Positions 36,001 to 43,561 of a stretch of 64,000 nucleotides of DNA are shown in pieces. The position numbers were made by a program, and so were the translations under genes. The notes beneath the pieces were generated by a model. It saw nothing but the letters and a program-made list of their open reading frames with translations. It searched no databases and was not told the origin of the DNA. How positions within the stretch are numbered: the first letter of the stretch is position 1; each line of letters opens with the position of its first letter. The DNA comes from Lachnospiraceae bacterium MD335 (GTDB lineage Bacteria > Bacillota > Clostridia > Lachnospirales > Lachnospiraceae), in NCBI GenBank assembly GCA_000403335.2, contig KE159631.1:245229-309228 (forward strand). Direction: 5' to 3'.

Positions 36001-36602
36001 AAATCCGGGGTGCGGGAAATCTTTTGGGCGAGCGTCAGCACGGGCATATGGAGGCGGTCGGGTACGACTTGTACTGCAAGATGCTCAATGAGGCGGTGAA
36101 AACGCTCAAAGGCGTTAAGACGGCGGACGAGGATTTCAATACGTATGTGGATATGGACGTGGACGCGTTTATTCCGGCTTCGTATATTGTGAACGAGGTG
36201 CAGAAGCTTGATATTTATAAGCGCATTGCAAGCCTTGAGAATGAGGCGGAGTGCGATGATATGCGCAAGGAGCTGAAAGACCGTTTCGGAAATGTGCCAA
36301 AGTCGGTGGAGAATTTGATAAAAATTTCATTAATCAGGGTGACGGCGCATAAGCGGTATGTGACGGAGATTAAGGGGAAGGTCGGGCAGATTACGTTCTT
36401 TATGGAAGCGTATGCGCCGGTTCATGTGGAAAAGCTGCCGGAGTTTATGGGGCGTTATCAGGGGACGATGGAGTTTAGCGCGAAGGGGACGCCGAACTTT
36501 GTGTTCCGGTATAAGAAGTACGGGCTGGTGGAGAAAGAGGCGGAGCTGATGATGGAGCATACGAACAGGGTGCTTGAGGATATGGCGGTGTTGTATGTGT
36601 AG
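33048..36602 (+). CDS. mfd: Transcription-repair coupling factor
   Basis: 1184 residues from GTG 33048, overlapping the pth stop, with AGGAGG nine bases upstream. The order is: UvrB-like N-terminal domains; the RNA-polymerase-interacting domain (LKVGDYVVHENHGLGIYKGI, about 508); a RecG-like translocase with Walker A GDVGYGKTE at about 661, DEEQRFGV at about 762 and ATPIPRTLHMS; and the TRG motif region (RGAGNLLGERQHGHMEAVGY). A C-terminal autoinhibitory domain closes it. It removes RNA polymerase stalled at lesions and recruits UvrA. Full length. Confidence 0.98.
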   Translation: MNLLFAPLKELGEYEEIVKGLAAADGKVSISGCVDTQKLHMVFGLGAGEMCTDFDVRLIVTYSDMKARELLEDCRLYCRDSYFYPAKDLIFYQADIHGRQLSKERLEVQRRILEGAPITIVTTFAALMAHQVPLSVLQENIIEISKDSVIEENALARKLVAMGYEKSYQVEAAGQFSIRGGIVDIFDLTADNPVRIELWGDTVESIRSFDVLSQRSIEENMTHVSVYPATELILSQKSLDKGFHQIERDCKERAAYFRKNTKPEEAHRLELYIQDLKEQVTQFQSYINLESFLGYFYDNTMSFADFFADRKCCVYIDEPLRVEEHARAVELEFRESMSSRAMGGYILPKQQDVLFGVPQIMARLEGMRVLALSTMEFKNFGLRFANRFSVNARNISSYNNSFPELVKDLKIYKKKGFRVLLLSTSATRAKRLASDLMDEGLGAFYTEDCERAQQPGEIITYHGSALKGFEYPYLKLAVISETDIFGKQQKKKKRKKSFSGGVKIQDFSDLKVGDYVVHENHGLGIYKGIEKVEVDKVVKDYIKIAYRDGGNLYILATGLDVIQKYAAADAAKKPKLNKLGTQEWAKTKSRVKTAVNEIARDLVELYAVRQKKQGFVFSKDTVWQQEFEEMFPFEETDDQLLAIEATKSDMESPRIMDRLICGDVGYGKTEIAIRAAFKAVQDGKQVAYLVPTTILAQQHYNTFLQRMKDFPVTVEMMSRFRTAGEMKKTIEGLKKGMVDIVIGTHRLLSEDVKYKELGLLIIDEEQRFGVRHKEKIKQIKDDVDVLTLTATPIPRTLHMSLLGIRDMSVLEEAPGERQPIQTYVMEYNEELVREAVLRELSRGGQVYYVYNRVNNIDDVTDRIAKLVPEANVAFAHGQMKEHELEKIMFEFINGEIDVLVSTTIIETGLDISNVNTMIIHDSDNMGLSQLYQLRGRVGRSNRTAYAFLMYKKDKMLKEVAEKRLQAIKEFTDLGSGFKIAMRDLEIRGAGNLLGERQHGHMEAVGYDLYCKMLNEAVKTLKGVKTADEDFNTYVDMDVDAFIPASYIVNEVQKLDIYKRIASLENEAECDDMRKELKDRFGNVPKSVENLIKISLIRVTAHKRYVTEIKGKVGQITFFMEAYAPVHVEKLPEFMGRYQGTMEFSAKGTPNFVFRYKKYGLVEKEAELMMEHTNRVLEDMAVLYV

Positions 36603-36613
36603 ACGCGCAAGGC

Positions 36614-36642
36614 TTTACAATTTTTCTGCAATCTGCTATGAT
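36614..36642 (+). promoter_or_regulatory. Promoter of the first small paralogue
   Basis: TTTACA (36614..36619), 17 bases, TATGAT (36637..36642) preceded by TGC (extended -10). It has the same architecture as the promoter at 37142. Confidence 0.6.
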
Positions 36643-36691
36643 GAAATTGAAACAATCAATACGGATTTTAGTATAGAAAGTAGGCGATTGT

Positions 36692-36877
36692 ATGACGGAA
36701 AAAGAAATGTTGAAAATATCAGTAGAAGAATTTTCAAGGCTTCAGCGGTACATGATGTTAATGACAGATAAAGAATCGGAAGCATATAAGGCTATGAAAG
36801 AGCGGTATATAGATTTGAAAGTCATTTTGACCTCTTCGGGTATTAATTTGACGGAAATTGACAGAATAAAGGAATAG
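36692..36877 (+). CDS. Small protein, paralogue 1
   Basis: 61 residues. It shares with the 62-residue protein at 37221 the core EFSRLQ, a spaced Met, Tyr-x-x-Met, then RYIxLKVxLxSxGxNLTExDRIKE to the C-terminus. It is predicted all-helical and soluble. No family recognised. It has its own promoter at 36614 and lies after mfd. Conservation of both paralogues supports real coding. Confidence 0.7.
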   Translation: MTEKEMLKISVEEFSRLQRYMMLMTDKESEAYKAMKERYIDLKVILTSSGINLTEIDRIKE

Positions 36878-36990
36878 TAGTGGTTAAAAGGTGCAAAGCC
36901 TAAATGAAGGAAGGCTATAAGCAATTTAACAATCGGAGATAAGCTATTATTTCTAAAAAACAGTGGAAAGAGTATGGTTGGCAGCAGGAA

Positions 36991-37131
36991 ATGATACACG
37001 TGATTGTGTTGCTGCATGAAAATAAGGATGCGGAGGCATTGGAGTATTTGGCGGGGAGGAAAATCAGGGATTTTGTTATTGGGGATAAGAGTTTTTCAGA
37101 GTTGGCGGCGGAATATGTGAACGGGCGGTAA
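36991..37131 (+). CDS. Possible 46-residue protein between the paralogues
   Basis: ATG 36991 opens MIHVIVLLHENKDAEALEYL and runs to TAA 37129. An AGGAA lies too close to the ATG to be a good site. The open frame extends upstream (SKKQWKEYGWQQE) to a possible ATT start behind CGGAGAT near 36940. The amino-acid pattern is protein-like, but the start is unclear, so it may be a decayed gene. No function recognised. Confidence 0.35.
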   Translation: MIHVIVLLHENKDAEALEYLAGRKIRDFVIGDKSFSELAAEYVNGR

Positions 37132-37141
37132 AATGTTAGAC

Positions 37142-37170
37142 TTTACACTGTTTTAACCGTTTGCTATAAT
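37142..37170 (+). promoter_or_regulatory. Promoter of the second small paralogue
   Basis: TTTACA (37142..37147), 17 bases, perfect TATAAT (37165..37170) with TGC in front. Confidence 0.7.
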
Positions 37171-37220
37171 ATAGATATCAGATGTTGCAGGAAATAGCAG
37201 AATAGAAAGCAGGTGATGAT

Positions 37221-37409
37221 ATGCCAAGTGCAGCAGATATTATAAAGGACTATGTAACTGAATTTTCGCGATTGCAGGACTGGATGATACCGATTAAGGA
37301 AGCAGTGCCGGACACATACGCATCAATGCATAAACGGTATATTGAATTGAAAGTAACATTATCAAGCTTGGGGGTAAATCTTACGGAACTTGACAGAATT
37401 AAGGAATAA
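37221..37409 (+). CDS. Small protein, paralogue 2
   Basis: 62 residues with AGGTGAT upstream. It matches the protein at 36692 in the central EFSRLQ and in the C-terminal RYIELKVTLSSLGVNLTELD region. The N-termini differ. It has a strong promoter and a strong terminator, so it is a free-standing gene. It is helical, soluble and without a recognised family. Confidence 0.75.
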   Translation: MPSAADIIKDYVTEFSRLQDWMIPIKEAVPDTYASMHKRYIELKVTLSSLGVNLTELDRIKE

Positions 37410-37422
37410 TGCGTAAATTAAG

Positions 37423-37462
37423 CAGGAAAACGACTGAAAACAGGTTGTTTTCCTGTTTTTTT
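37423..37462 (+). terminator. Terminator of paralogue 2
   Basis: CAGGAAAAC (37423..37431) pairs with GTTTTCCTG (37447..37455), followed by seven T. Confidence 0.85.
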
Positions 37463-37887
37463 GCGCTAATCCGTGCGGCAGATACAATTCATACTGATCA
37501 TGCGATGACCACAGTGTCAGAGGCATGATGGAAGGGATAACGGAATTTTGGAATAAAACATCACTGGAGGCTTTGCTGGTTATGACAGAGGAAGCTCTCG
37601 TTTCTGAAGACCAGATAAGCTTTGACTGTACGAACGAACTTAATTAACTTAACAATTACGAAAACGCGAAGTGTTTATGTCAAATTGACAAAATATTGCG
37701 CGTTTTTTGACACAAAACGACGGTATCGACCAACATTTTCAACAAACTTGCAAGAAAATTGCCTAAATTGTAGAAATTTTTTAAATAATATATTATAATA
37801 ACCTAAAATGATTTACATAACAAGTTTACAAGATTGAATTATAAGCGTTGACAGAACTTACAGCAGTCATAATAATGGAGGATTCAA
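37463..37887 (+). other. Intergenic region upstream of the DUF4391 gene
   Basis: 425 bases. A 39-codon frame (37528..37647, MEGITEFWNKTSLEALLVMT) lacks a ribosome binding site and may be a gene remnant. The palindrome TGTCAAATTGACA (37678..37690) is operator-like, and a half-site TTGACA follows near 37717. TTGTAG, 17 bases, TATTAT near 37768..37796 is a plausible promoter for 37888. Confidence 0.4.
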
Positions 37888-38520
37888 ATGAGCGAGGGAC
37901 GATACAATATACCAAGACAGTACAAGGTTGAAAAAGGAATGCCTTTGAGTACGCTGTTTGAAAAAATTGACAATTTAAAATGCCGCCGTATTTTTGAGAG
38001 TGAGATTGCAAGCGTGGAGTGGTGCTATCATCTTGTGGATAAGGAAGGTATCACAAATGTGGCGGAGCTTGTGCGGGAGAAGGGGATTTCCGTATTTGAG
38101 GTTCAGATGAAGCGAAAGATTTCTACCGATTTGCTGACGGAAATTTTTGCGGGGCTTCTTCGGAGACCAATAGTGATAACGTATCTGTGTGACGGCGAGC
38201 TGTCGATGGGCGTGTTTATTCCAAGCGGCGAAACGGGTGCGGGAAGAATGTGCGCAACGGACTTTTATCCGTATGATGCGGACCGCATGATTGAGCTGAT
38301 TGATTATGCGGCAGACAGTGATAAAACCACAGAACAAATCCATAAACGGATTTTTGCGATGATTCGCCAGCAAAGGCGGGTGATTATGATTGAGAAGGCG
38401 TTTGAACGGCTGAGCCAGGAGAAGGAAAAGGAACAGATGTCGTTCGAATTCAGCTTTGAAAACCTTGACAAAATCAGGGCTGACGCAGACTTTGTGCAGT
38501 CCCAGTTAAGGGTTGTGTAA
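37888..38520 (+). CDS. DUF4391-like protein
   Basis: 210 residues, TGGAGG upstream. The sequence (LFEKIDNLKCRRIFESEIAS, then IFAGLLRRPIVITYLCDGELS, then a Lys/Glu-rich helical tail ending in a Phe-rich segment) fits my recollection of DUF4391, found beside helicases and ATPases in defence-like loci. No catalytic motif is evident. It is followed 57 bases later by a BrxD-like ATPase in the same direction, so the two probably form a unit. Confidence 0.65.
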   Translation: MSEGRYNIPRQYKVEKGMPLSTLFEKIDNLKCRRIFESEIASVEWCYHLVDKEGITNVAELVREKGISVFEVQMKRKISTDLLTEIFAGLLRRPIVITYLCDGELSMGVFIPSGETGAGRMCATDFYPYDADRMIELIDYAADSDKTTEQIHKRIFAMIRQQRRVIMIEKAFERLSQEKEKEQMSFEFSFENLDKIRADADFVQSQLRVV

Positions 38521-38576
38521 ATTTGGTAAAGAAATTGATGTTTTCAATTTTTTTACATAGATAAGGGGGAGGACGA

Positions 38577-39848
38577 ATGGGTTGTATGGACAGCGGTGTA
38601 TCAAGGGCGACTGCAGCCACGGTTTTAAATTCCTTAAAAGGCGGAGTCGTTCCAAGAATTGGGCTTGAATACATTACTGTGGGGAGAAGAAATGAAATTC
38701 AGGCGCTTTTACAGGACGTTTCCATTATTGAGCAGGGAGGAGCGGCGGTCCGTTTTATTGAGGGGAAATACGGAAGCGGCAAAACCTTTCTTATGCATGC
38801 ACTGCGCAATCACGTGGTGGAGCGGAACTTTGTCGTGACCGATGTGGAGCTTTCAGTGGACAAACGTTTTGTCGGAAACAAAGGACAGGGGCTTGCTACT
38901 TATAAGGAATTAATCCGAAACATGGCGACGCATGCGTGTCCTGACAATGGGGCATTACAGCTTATTCTTGACAAGTGGATCGGCGCGCTCGAAAACGAGG
39001 TGGTACAGTATGAGGGGCTGGTACCGGGACATGAAGTTTTTGATGTGAGAGTGAGTCAGAAAATCTACAAAATCACTTCCTCAATGGAGGAACGGGTAAA
39101 CGGCTTTGATTTCGGAAAGGTGTTGGCTTCTTATTACAAGGGACACCGTACCGGTGATATGGAGCTTCAGAAAAAAGCGCTGCGCTGGCTCTGCGGGGAG
39201 TACAGAACGAGGACAGAGGCGAAAACGGATTTGGGGGTAAATCTGATTATTTCTGACGATAACTGGTACGAGTTCATCAAGCTGTTTGCGGATTTCGTGG
39301 TGAAGGCAGGATATGCCGGGCTTTATGTGTGTATGGACGAGCTTGCGACGTTATATGAAATTCCCAGCCGTGTGGGACGGGAATATAATTACAATAAGCT
39401 GCTGTCCATTTACAATGATGCGCTGCAGGGCAAGGCGTCACATCTCGGGATTATTATCAGTGTGACGAAGGAAGCGATGGAGGACCCTGCGCGCGGTGTA
39501 TTCAGCTTTGGACCGCTGAAATCGAGACTTGAGGACACAGTCTTTGCCCAAGGAGGAGCGGCGGGACTGCGTGATATGGCATCGCCTGTAATCAAGCTTG
39601 CAGCGCTGAATCCGGGGGAGATGTATGTGCTGTTGGAGAAGCTCGCGGGAATGCACGGAAAACTATACGGTTATTCGCCGAAGCTCGAGCATGATGATTA
39701 TATCTATTTTTTGAAGCAGCAGTATAATAAAACGGCGGAAGGCGAAGAGACGACTGTGCGGGATATGATTAAAAACTATATTACGCTTTTGAATCTGATC
39801 CAGCAAAATCAGGAGGTTCCAAAGGAGAAAATCCTGTACGCAAATTAA
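38577..39848 (+). CDS. BrxD-like (DUF2791) ATP-binding protein
   Basis: 423 residues from ATG 38577 behind GGGGGAGGA; an ATG nine bases later is possible. VPRIGLEYITVGRRNEIQAL at about 26-45 is the entry of the DUF2791/BREX ATP-binding family. Walker A is IEGKYGSGKTF at about 61-71. Walker B is LYVCMDELATLYE at about 243-255, and IIISVTKEA is a sensor strand. BrxD-type ATPases belong to BREX and to related helicase/TerB gene clusters. No PglX, PglZ or helicase is encoded here, so only a two-gene remnant or a separate small system is visible. Confidence 0.8.
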   Translation: MGCMDSGVSRATAATVLNSLKGGVVPRIGLEYITVGRRNEIQALLQDVSIIEQGGAAVRFIEGKYGSGKTFLMHALRNHVVERNFVVTDVELSVDKRFVGNKGQGLATYKELIRNMATHACPDNGALQLILDKWIGALENEVVQYEGLVPGHEVFDVRVSQKIYKITSSMEERVNGFDFGKVLASYYKGHRTGDMELQKKALRWLCGEYRTRTEAKTDLGVNLIISDDNWYEFIKLFADFVVKAGYAGLYVCMDELATLYEIPSRVGREYNYNKLLSIYNDALQGKASHLGIIISVTKEAMEDPARGVFSFGPLKSRLEDTVFAQGGAAGLRDMASPVIKLAALNPGEMYVLLEKLAGMHGKLYGYSPKLEHDDYIYFLKQQYNKTAEGEETTVRDMIKNYITLLNLIQQNQEVPKEKILYAN

Positions 39849-39864
39849 AATATAAGGGTTGTAA

Positions 39865-39948
39865 AGTTGAAAAATCATGTGTCAAAATTTTTCAACTTGC
39901 AAGTTTGTGTGCACACGCCCAAACTTGTGATGCACAAAAGGCGTGTGC
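39865..39948 (+). repeat. Three inverted repeats, two mutually exclusive
   Basis: A: AGTTGAAAAAT (39865..39875) with ATTTTTCAACT (39887..39897). B: CAAGTTTG (39900..39907) with CAAACTTG (39920..39927). C: GCACACGCC (39911..39919) with GGCGTGTGC (39940..39948). All are perfect. B and C interlock and cannot both form as simple hairpins. The HAD gene starts 16 bases later. Confidence 0.6.
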
Positions 39949-39964
39949 AAGAAAGCAGAAAAGA

Positions 39965-40624
39965 ATGATTAACGCAGTAATTTTTGACATGGACGGAGTG
40001 CTCATTGATACGGAAAAACATTATAATGCAGCATGGTGCGAAGCGGCGCGCAGTGCGGGCTTTGATTTTACAAGCCGGCACGCGCTCCTTCTTCGCAGCC
40101 TTGACGCAAGGCTCGCCTCGAAGATGATGAAGGACATTTTCGGGGAGGGCTTTGATTATTTTGCAATCCGCGAGGTACGGCGCAGGCTGGTGGCGGAACG
40201 CCTTGCGCAGTACGGTTTGGAGAAAAAGCCCGGCATTGATGCGCTGCTGGCATTTTTGCGGGAAAAAGGCATTAAGACAGCGGTTGCGACAGCGACGCCG
40301 ATTGAACTGACTTATCGGCATTTAGAAAATATCGGTATCAAAGATAAATTTGATAAAATCGTAAGCGCAAAGCAGGTGCCGAACGGAAAACCCGCGCCGG
40401 ATGTGTATTTATACGCTTGTGAACAGATTAACGAAACACCGCAGGACTGTATTGCGGTGGAAGATTCGCCAAACGGGATTAAATCGGCATATGCGGCAGG
40501 CTGCAGACCTGTAATGGTGCCGGATTTGACGCAGCCGGATGAGGAGATAACGCCGCTGCTTTACGGAGTGGCTAAGACGCTTGCGGATATTCAATACATT
40601 GTTGAAAAAGAACTGATCCGATAA
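39965..40624 (+). CDS. HAD-superfamily hydrolase, beta-phosphoglucomutase-like
   Basis: 219 residues from ATG 39965 (a weak purine-rich AGAAAAGA site; an upstream extension to 39905 would cover inverted repeats and is unlikely). HAD motif I is FDMDGVLIDTE, motif II TATATP (AVATATPIE), the Lys motif is GKPAPDVYLYA, and motif IV is VEDSPNGIKSA. The alpha-helical cap is typical of subfamily I. It is probably a sugar-phosphate phosphatase or mutase; the substrate is unknown. Confidence 0.9.
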   Translation: MINAVIFDMDGVLIDTEKHYNAAWCEAARSAGFDFTSRHALLLRSLDARLASKMMKDIFGEGFDYFAIREVRRRLVAERLAQYGLEKKPGIDALLAFLREKGIKTAVATATPIELTYRHLENIGIKDKFDKIVSAKQVPNGKPAPDVYLYACEQINETPQDCIAVEDSPNGIKSAYAAGCRPVMVPDLTQPDEEITPLLYGVAKTLADIQYIVEKELIR

Positions 40625-40652
40625 AAATATTCCAATTTTCATTTCTGAAAGT

Positions 40653-40670
40653 ATGCCGCTTTTGCGGCAT
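40653..40670 (+). terminator. Hairpin after the HAD gene
   Basis: ATGCCGC and GCGGCAT pair around TTTT (40653..40670). A short T-rich stretch follows; it may be a weak terminator. Confidence 0.5.
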
Positions 40671-40791
40671 TAATTCGTTTTGAAGCAAATATGCTCCTGT
40701 TATTCTCATAAGAAATTCCAATATTATAAAATATTTTGACAAAAAAATCACAAAAATACTGTGCAAAAGCGCAAAATTGTGCGGTAGCTAC

Positions 40792-40880
40792 TTGTTTTTC
40801 AAATGCAGTACGATATAATAAAAAGTGAGAATATGTAATTTTTTTACATGTAACAATTTTCCAGTAGAAAAACATGTAAA
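40792..40880 (+). promoter_or_regulatory. Promoter and inverted repeat upstream of the cyclase operon
   Basis: TTGTTT (40792..40797), 16 bases, TATAAT (40814..40819). In the leader TTTACATGT (40843..40851) pairs with ACATGTAAA (40872..40880), which ends just before the ribosome binding site, so a hairpin or a repressor could control entry into the four-gene operon. Confidence 0.5.
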
Positions 40881-40888
40881 GGGTTACA

Positions 40889-42715
40889 ATGCGAAAGGAA
40901 CATGAAAACCTGGTGGAAAAGAAACAAAAGCTGCGTACGGCATTGATTGCGCTCCTGATTGCCGCGGTAACGGGACTGCTTGGCTTTGCAAGGGCAGGAT
41001 ACTCCATAGATGTCATGGTATCGGATGCTTTATGTCAGCGCGCGTCCGTTGCCAGTAAAAATATTTATATTATTGCAATTGACGACGAAACGCTTGCCCA
41101 ATACGGTTCAATTACGTCGTGGAGCAGGCAGCTTTCGGCGGATTTGGTGCGGATTTTGAATAAAGACGCGCAGACAAAACCTGCGGTAATTGCATTCGAC
41201 GTGATTTTCAGTGAGAAGGGCGACGAGAAGGGCGATGCGGCGTTTGCAGATGCCTGCCGTGAGGCGGGAAACGTTGTGACGGCGATGTCGTACCGTTTTA
41301 AGGAGCAGCCGGAGTACGGCGAAAACGGGAGGGTGACGTTCAACAAATACCATGTGGACGGCGTGATTATGCCGTATGAGGCGCTGCGGGAGGCGACAAA
41401 GCAGGGATACGCCAACACTTTGGTCGGCACGGACGGTTATGTGCGCCGTGCGATGGCATACATAGACGACGAGGAGGGGCAGCGCAGTTACAGCCTTGCT
41501 TCCCAGGCATATAAAACATATCAGGAAGGGCGCGGGGCGTCCGCAGAATGGCCCAAGGTAGACGAAAATAACCAGTATCTGTTTTCTTATTCCGGCAAAA
41601 CGGGATGTTACAGCACGGTTTCCATGACAGATGTTATGGATGGAACGGTCAATCCGGCAGTGTTTGCGGACGGTATTGTGTTTGTTGGCGCATATGCGGC
41701 AGGAATGCAGGATTCCTATATGCCGGCGATTTCGCACGGAACGCAGATGTATGGAGTAGAAATTCAGGCAAACATCGTGGAGGCGCTGTTGGAGAAAAAA
41801 ACGCAGCAACAGATGCCGACAGGTATTTTTGCGGTACTTGCGGCAGCGCTTGCAGCGGTGTTTTACCTTGCGATACGGCGGATGAAGATTATTCCTGCGA
41901 CAATCCTGATGTTGGCGGCTGTGGCGGCAGTCGGGCCCGCTTTTGCAATGCTGATGTATACGCGCGGGATTGTAACACCTGTTATTTTACTTCCCGTTGT
42001 GTTTTTCGTGATATATGCGGCACATTTGATTTACGGATATGTGCAGGAAATTATGCGGCGGCAGAAGGTTGTAAACGTGTTTAAGCAGTATGTTGCGCCG
42101 CAGGTTGTGGATAAAATCAGCAAGGATAAGGATTTTGAGTTAGTGCTTGGCGGCGAGAACCGTCATATTGCGTGTCTGTTTGTGGATATCCGCGGATTTA
42201 CCACGATGTCGGAGAGTCTGAAACCGGAAGAGGTCGTGGAAATTTTAAACGAGTATTTGAGTCTGACGACAAGTTCGATTTTCCAAAACGGCGGAACACT
42301 GGATAAATTTGTGGGTGACGCCACAATGGCTGTGTTTAATGCGCCGTTTGATTTGGAAGATTATATTTATAAGGCAGTCTGTACGGCGCGCGATATGAAA
42401 GCGGGCGCGGACGCGATTGCCGAGAAGTTTGAACAGCAATTTGGGAAAAGCGTAGGCTTTGGCATCGGCGTCAACTGCGGCAACGCGGTCGTCGGCAATA
42501 TCGGCTGTGATTTCCGTATGGATTATACGGCAATCGGCGACACCGTCAATACGGCGGCGCGCCTGGAGAGCAATGCTAAGCGGGGGCAGATTTTAATCAG
42601 CGGGGAAGTTTATGAGGCGGTGAAAGACCGGGTGGAGGTTACGCCGATTGGGGAAATCCCGTTAAAGGGCAAATCGCAGGGTGTATTTGTATATCAGTTG
42701 GATGAGGTGAAATAA
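40889..42715 (+). CDS. CHASE2-domain class III adenylate/guanylate cyclase
   Basis: 608 residues. An N-terminal membrane helix (about 16-35) is followed by an extracytoplasmic CHASE2 sensor (about 40-300; YIIAIDDETLAQYGS, FDVIFSEKGD, FADGIVFVGAYA). Three membrane helices (about 310-385) lead to a class III cyclase domain (about 425-605). The metal Asp is in LFVDIRGFTTMSE, the second in DKFVGDATMAVFN, and YTAIGDTVNTAARLE holds the transition-state Asn and Arg. The Thr in DYTAIGD suggests ATP as substrate, hence cAMP. First gene of a signalling operon ending in a FecR protein; CHASE2 and FecR often occur together. Confidence 0.93.
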   Translation: MRKEHENLVEKKQKLRTALIALLIAAVTGLLGFARAGYSIDVMVSDALCQRASVASKNIYIIAIDDETLAQYGSITSWSRQLSADLVRILNKDAQTKPAVIAFDVIFSEKGDEKGDAAFADACREAGNVVTAMSYRFKEQPEYGENGRVTFNKYHVDGVIMPYEALREATKQGYANTLVGTDGYVRRAMAYIDDEEGQRSYSLASQAYKTYQEGRGASAEWPKVDENNQYLFSYSGKTGCYSTVSMTDVMDGTVNPAVFADGIVFVGAYAAGMQDSYMPAISHGTQMYGVEIQANIVEALLEKKTQQQMPTGIFAVLAAALAAVFYLAIRRMKIIPATILMLAAVAAVGPAFAMLMYTRGIVTPVILLPVVFFVIYAAHLIYGYVQEIMRRQKVVNVFKQYVAPQVVDKISKDKDFELVLGGENRHIACLFVDIRGFTTMSESLKPEEVVEILNEYLSLTTSSIFQNGGTLDKFVGDATMAVFNAPFDLEDYIYKAVCTARDMKAGADAIAEKFEQQFGKSVGFGIGVNCGNAVVGNIGCDFRMDYTAIGDTVNTAARLESNAKRGQILISGEVYEAVKDRVEVTPIGEIPLKGKSQGVFVYQLDEVK

Positions 42716-43522
42716 ATGGAACAGCTGCACATCATTCCGGACAGAAGCCGGATCGGGGAAACGCTGGAATTGGCGGAAGATTATCACGCCGCCTTTGAAT
42801 ATAATGATTTTTTTAATCCGGCAGTATTGGATGACAAAAGGAAGGTTGACGAATTGATTTCGTTTTATGTAAAACAGCCGCATGACCGTTCGCGGGATAC
42901 GATGCACGGCGCGTTTTTGGACATTACCATTCACAGTGAGGATTCGTTAATCCGGCAGGCATCGGAGCGCCGGATCAGGCAGTCGATGGAGATTGCGCGG
43001 GAACTGGGAGTGCGGGGCGTCGTATTTCATACGGGCAGGCTGTATGGCTTCCGCGATGAACGGTACCTTACAAACTGGCTGGATGTCAACGAAGCATTTT
43101 TCGGGGGATTATTGCAGGAGTATCCGAAACAGCAGATATATATGGAAAATATGTTCGATGAGGCGCCTGATATTTTGGCGCGGCTTGCAAAACGGCTGGA
43201 GCGTGAGCCGCGTTTCGGCGTCTGTCTTGACTATGCACATGCTGCGGTTACCGGTATTGCGGGAGAACAGTGGGTGGAGGCTCTGGCGCCTTATATCCGC
43301 CATATGCACATCAATGATAACGACAGGGTAAACGATCTGCATCAGCAGATTGGAACAGGACAAATTGACTGGCATGCATTTGACCGTGAAATGCGCACGT
43401 TTCGGGTAAAGACAAGTATTTTGATTGAAATGAAAGATTTGGAGCGCCAAAGACGCTCTATAGAATATCTGAAAAAAAATAAATTGTATCCTTTTGCGGA
43501 AAAAACGGACGAAACATTGTGA
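42716..43522 (+). CDS. Sugar phosphate isomerase/epimerase-like TIM barrel
   Basis: 268 residues; ATG directly follows the cyclase stop. The AP_endonuc_2 fold is visible: FEYNDFFNP, MHGAFLDITIHS, GVVFHTGRLYG, IYMENMFDE, FGVCLDYAHAAVTG with a metal His/Asp, and HMHINDNDRVNDLHQQIGTG. It is probably a divalent-metal isomerase/epimerase acting on a small sugar or inositol-like substrate. Its place inside a second-messenger operon is unexplained. Confidence 0.85.
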   Translation: MEQLHIIPDRSRIGETLELAEDYHAAFEYNDFFNPAVLDDKRKVDELISFYVKQPHDRSRDTMHGAFLDITIHSEDSLIRQASERRIRQSMEIARELGVRGVVFHTGRLYGFRDERYLTNWLDVNEAFFGGLLQEYPKQQIYMENMFDEAPDILARLAKRLEREPRFGVCLDYAHAAVTGIAGEQWVEALAPYIRHMHINDNDRVNDLHQQIGTGQIDWHAFDREMRTFRVKTSILIEMKDLERQRRSIEYLKKNKLYPFAEKTDETL

Positions 43523-43561
43523 CAACAAAATTTTGCAGGTTACGGAAAGGCATGATTATTT

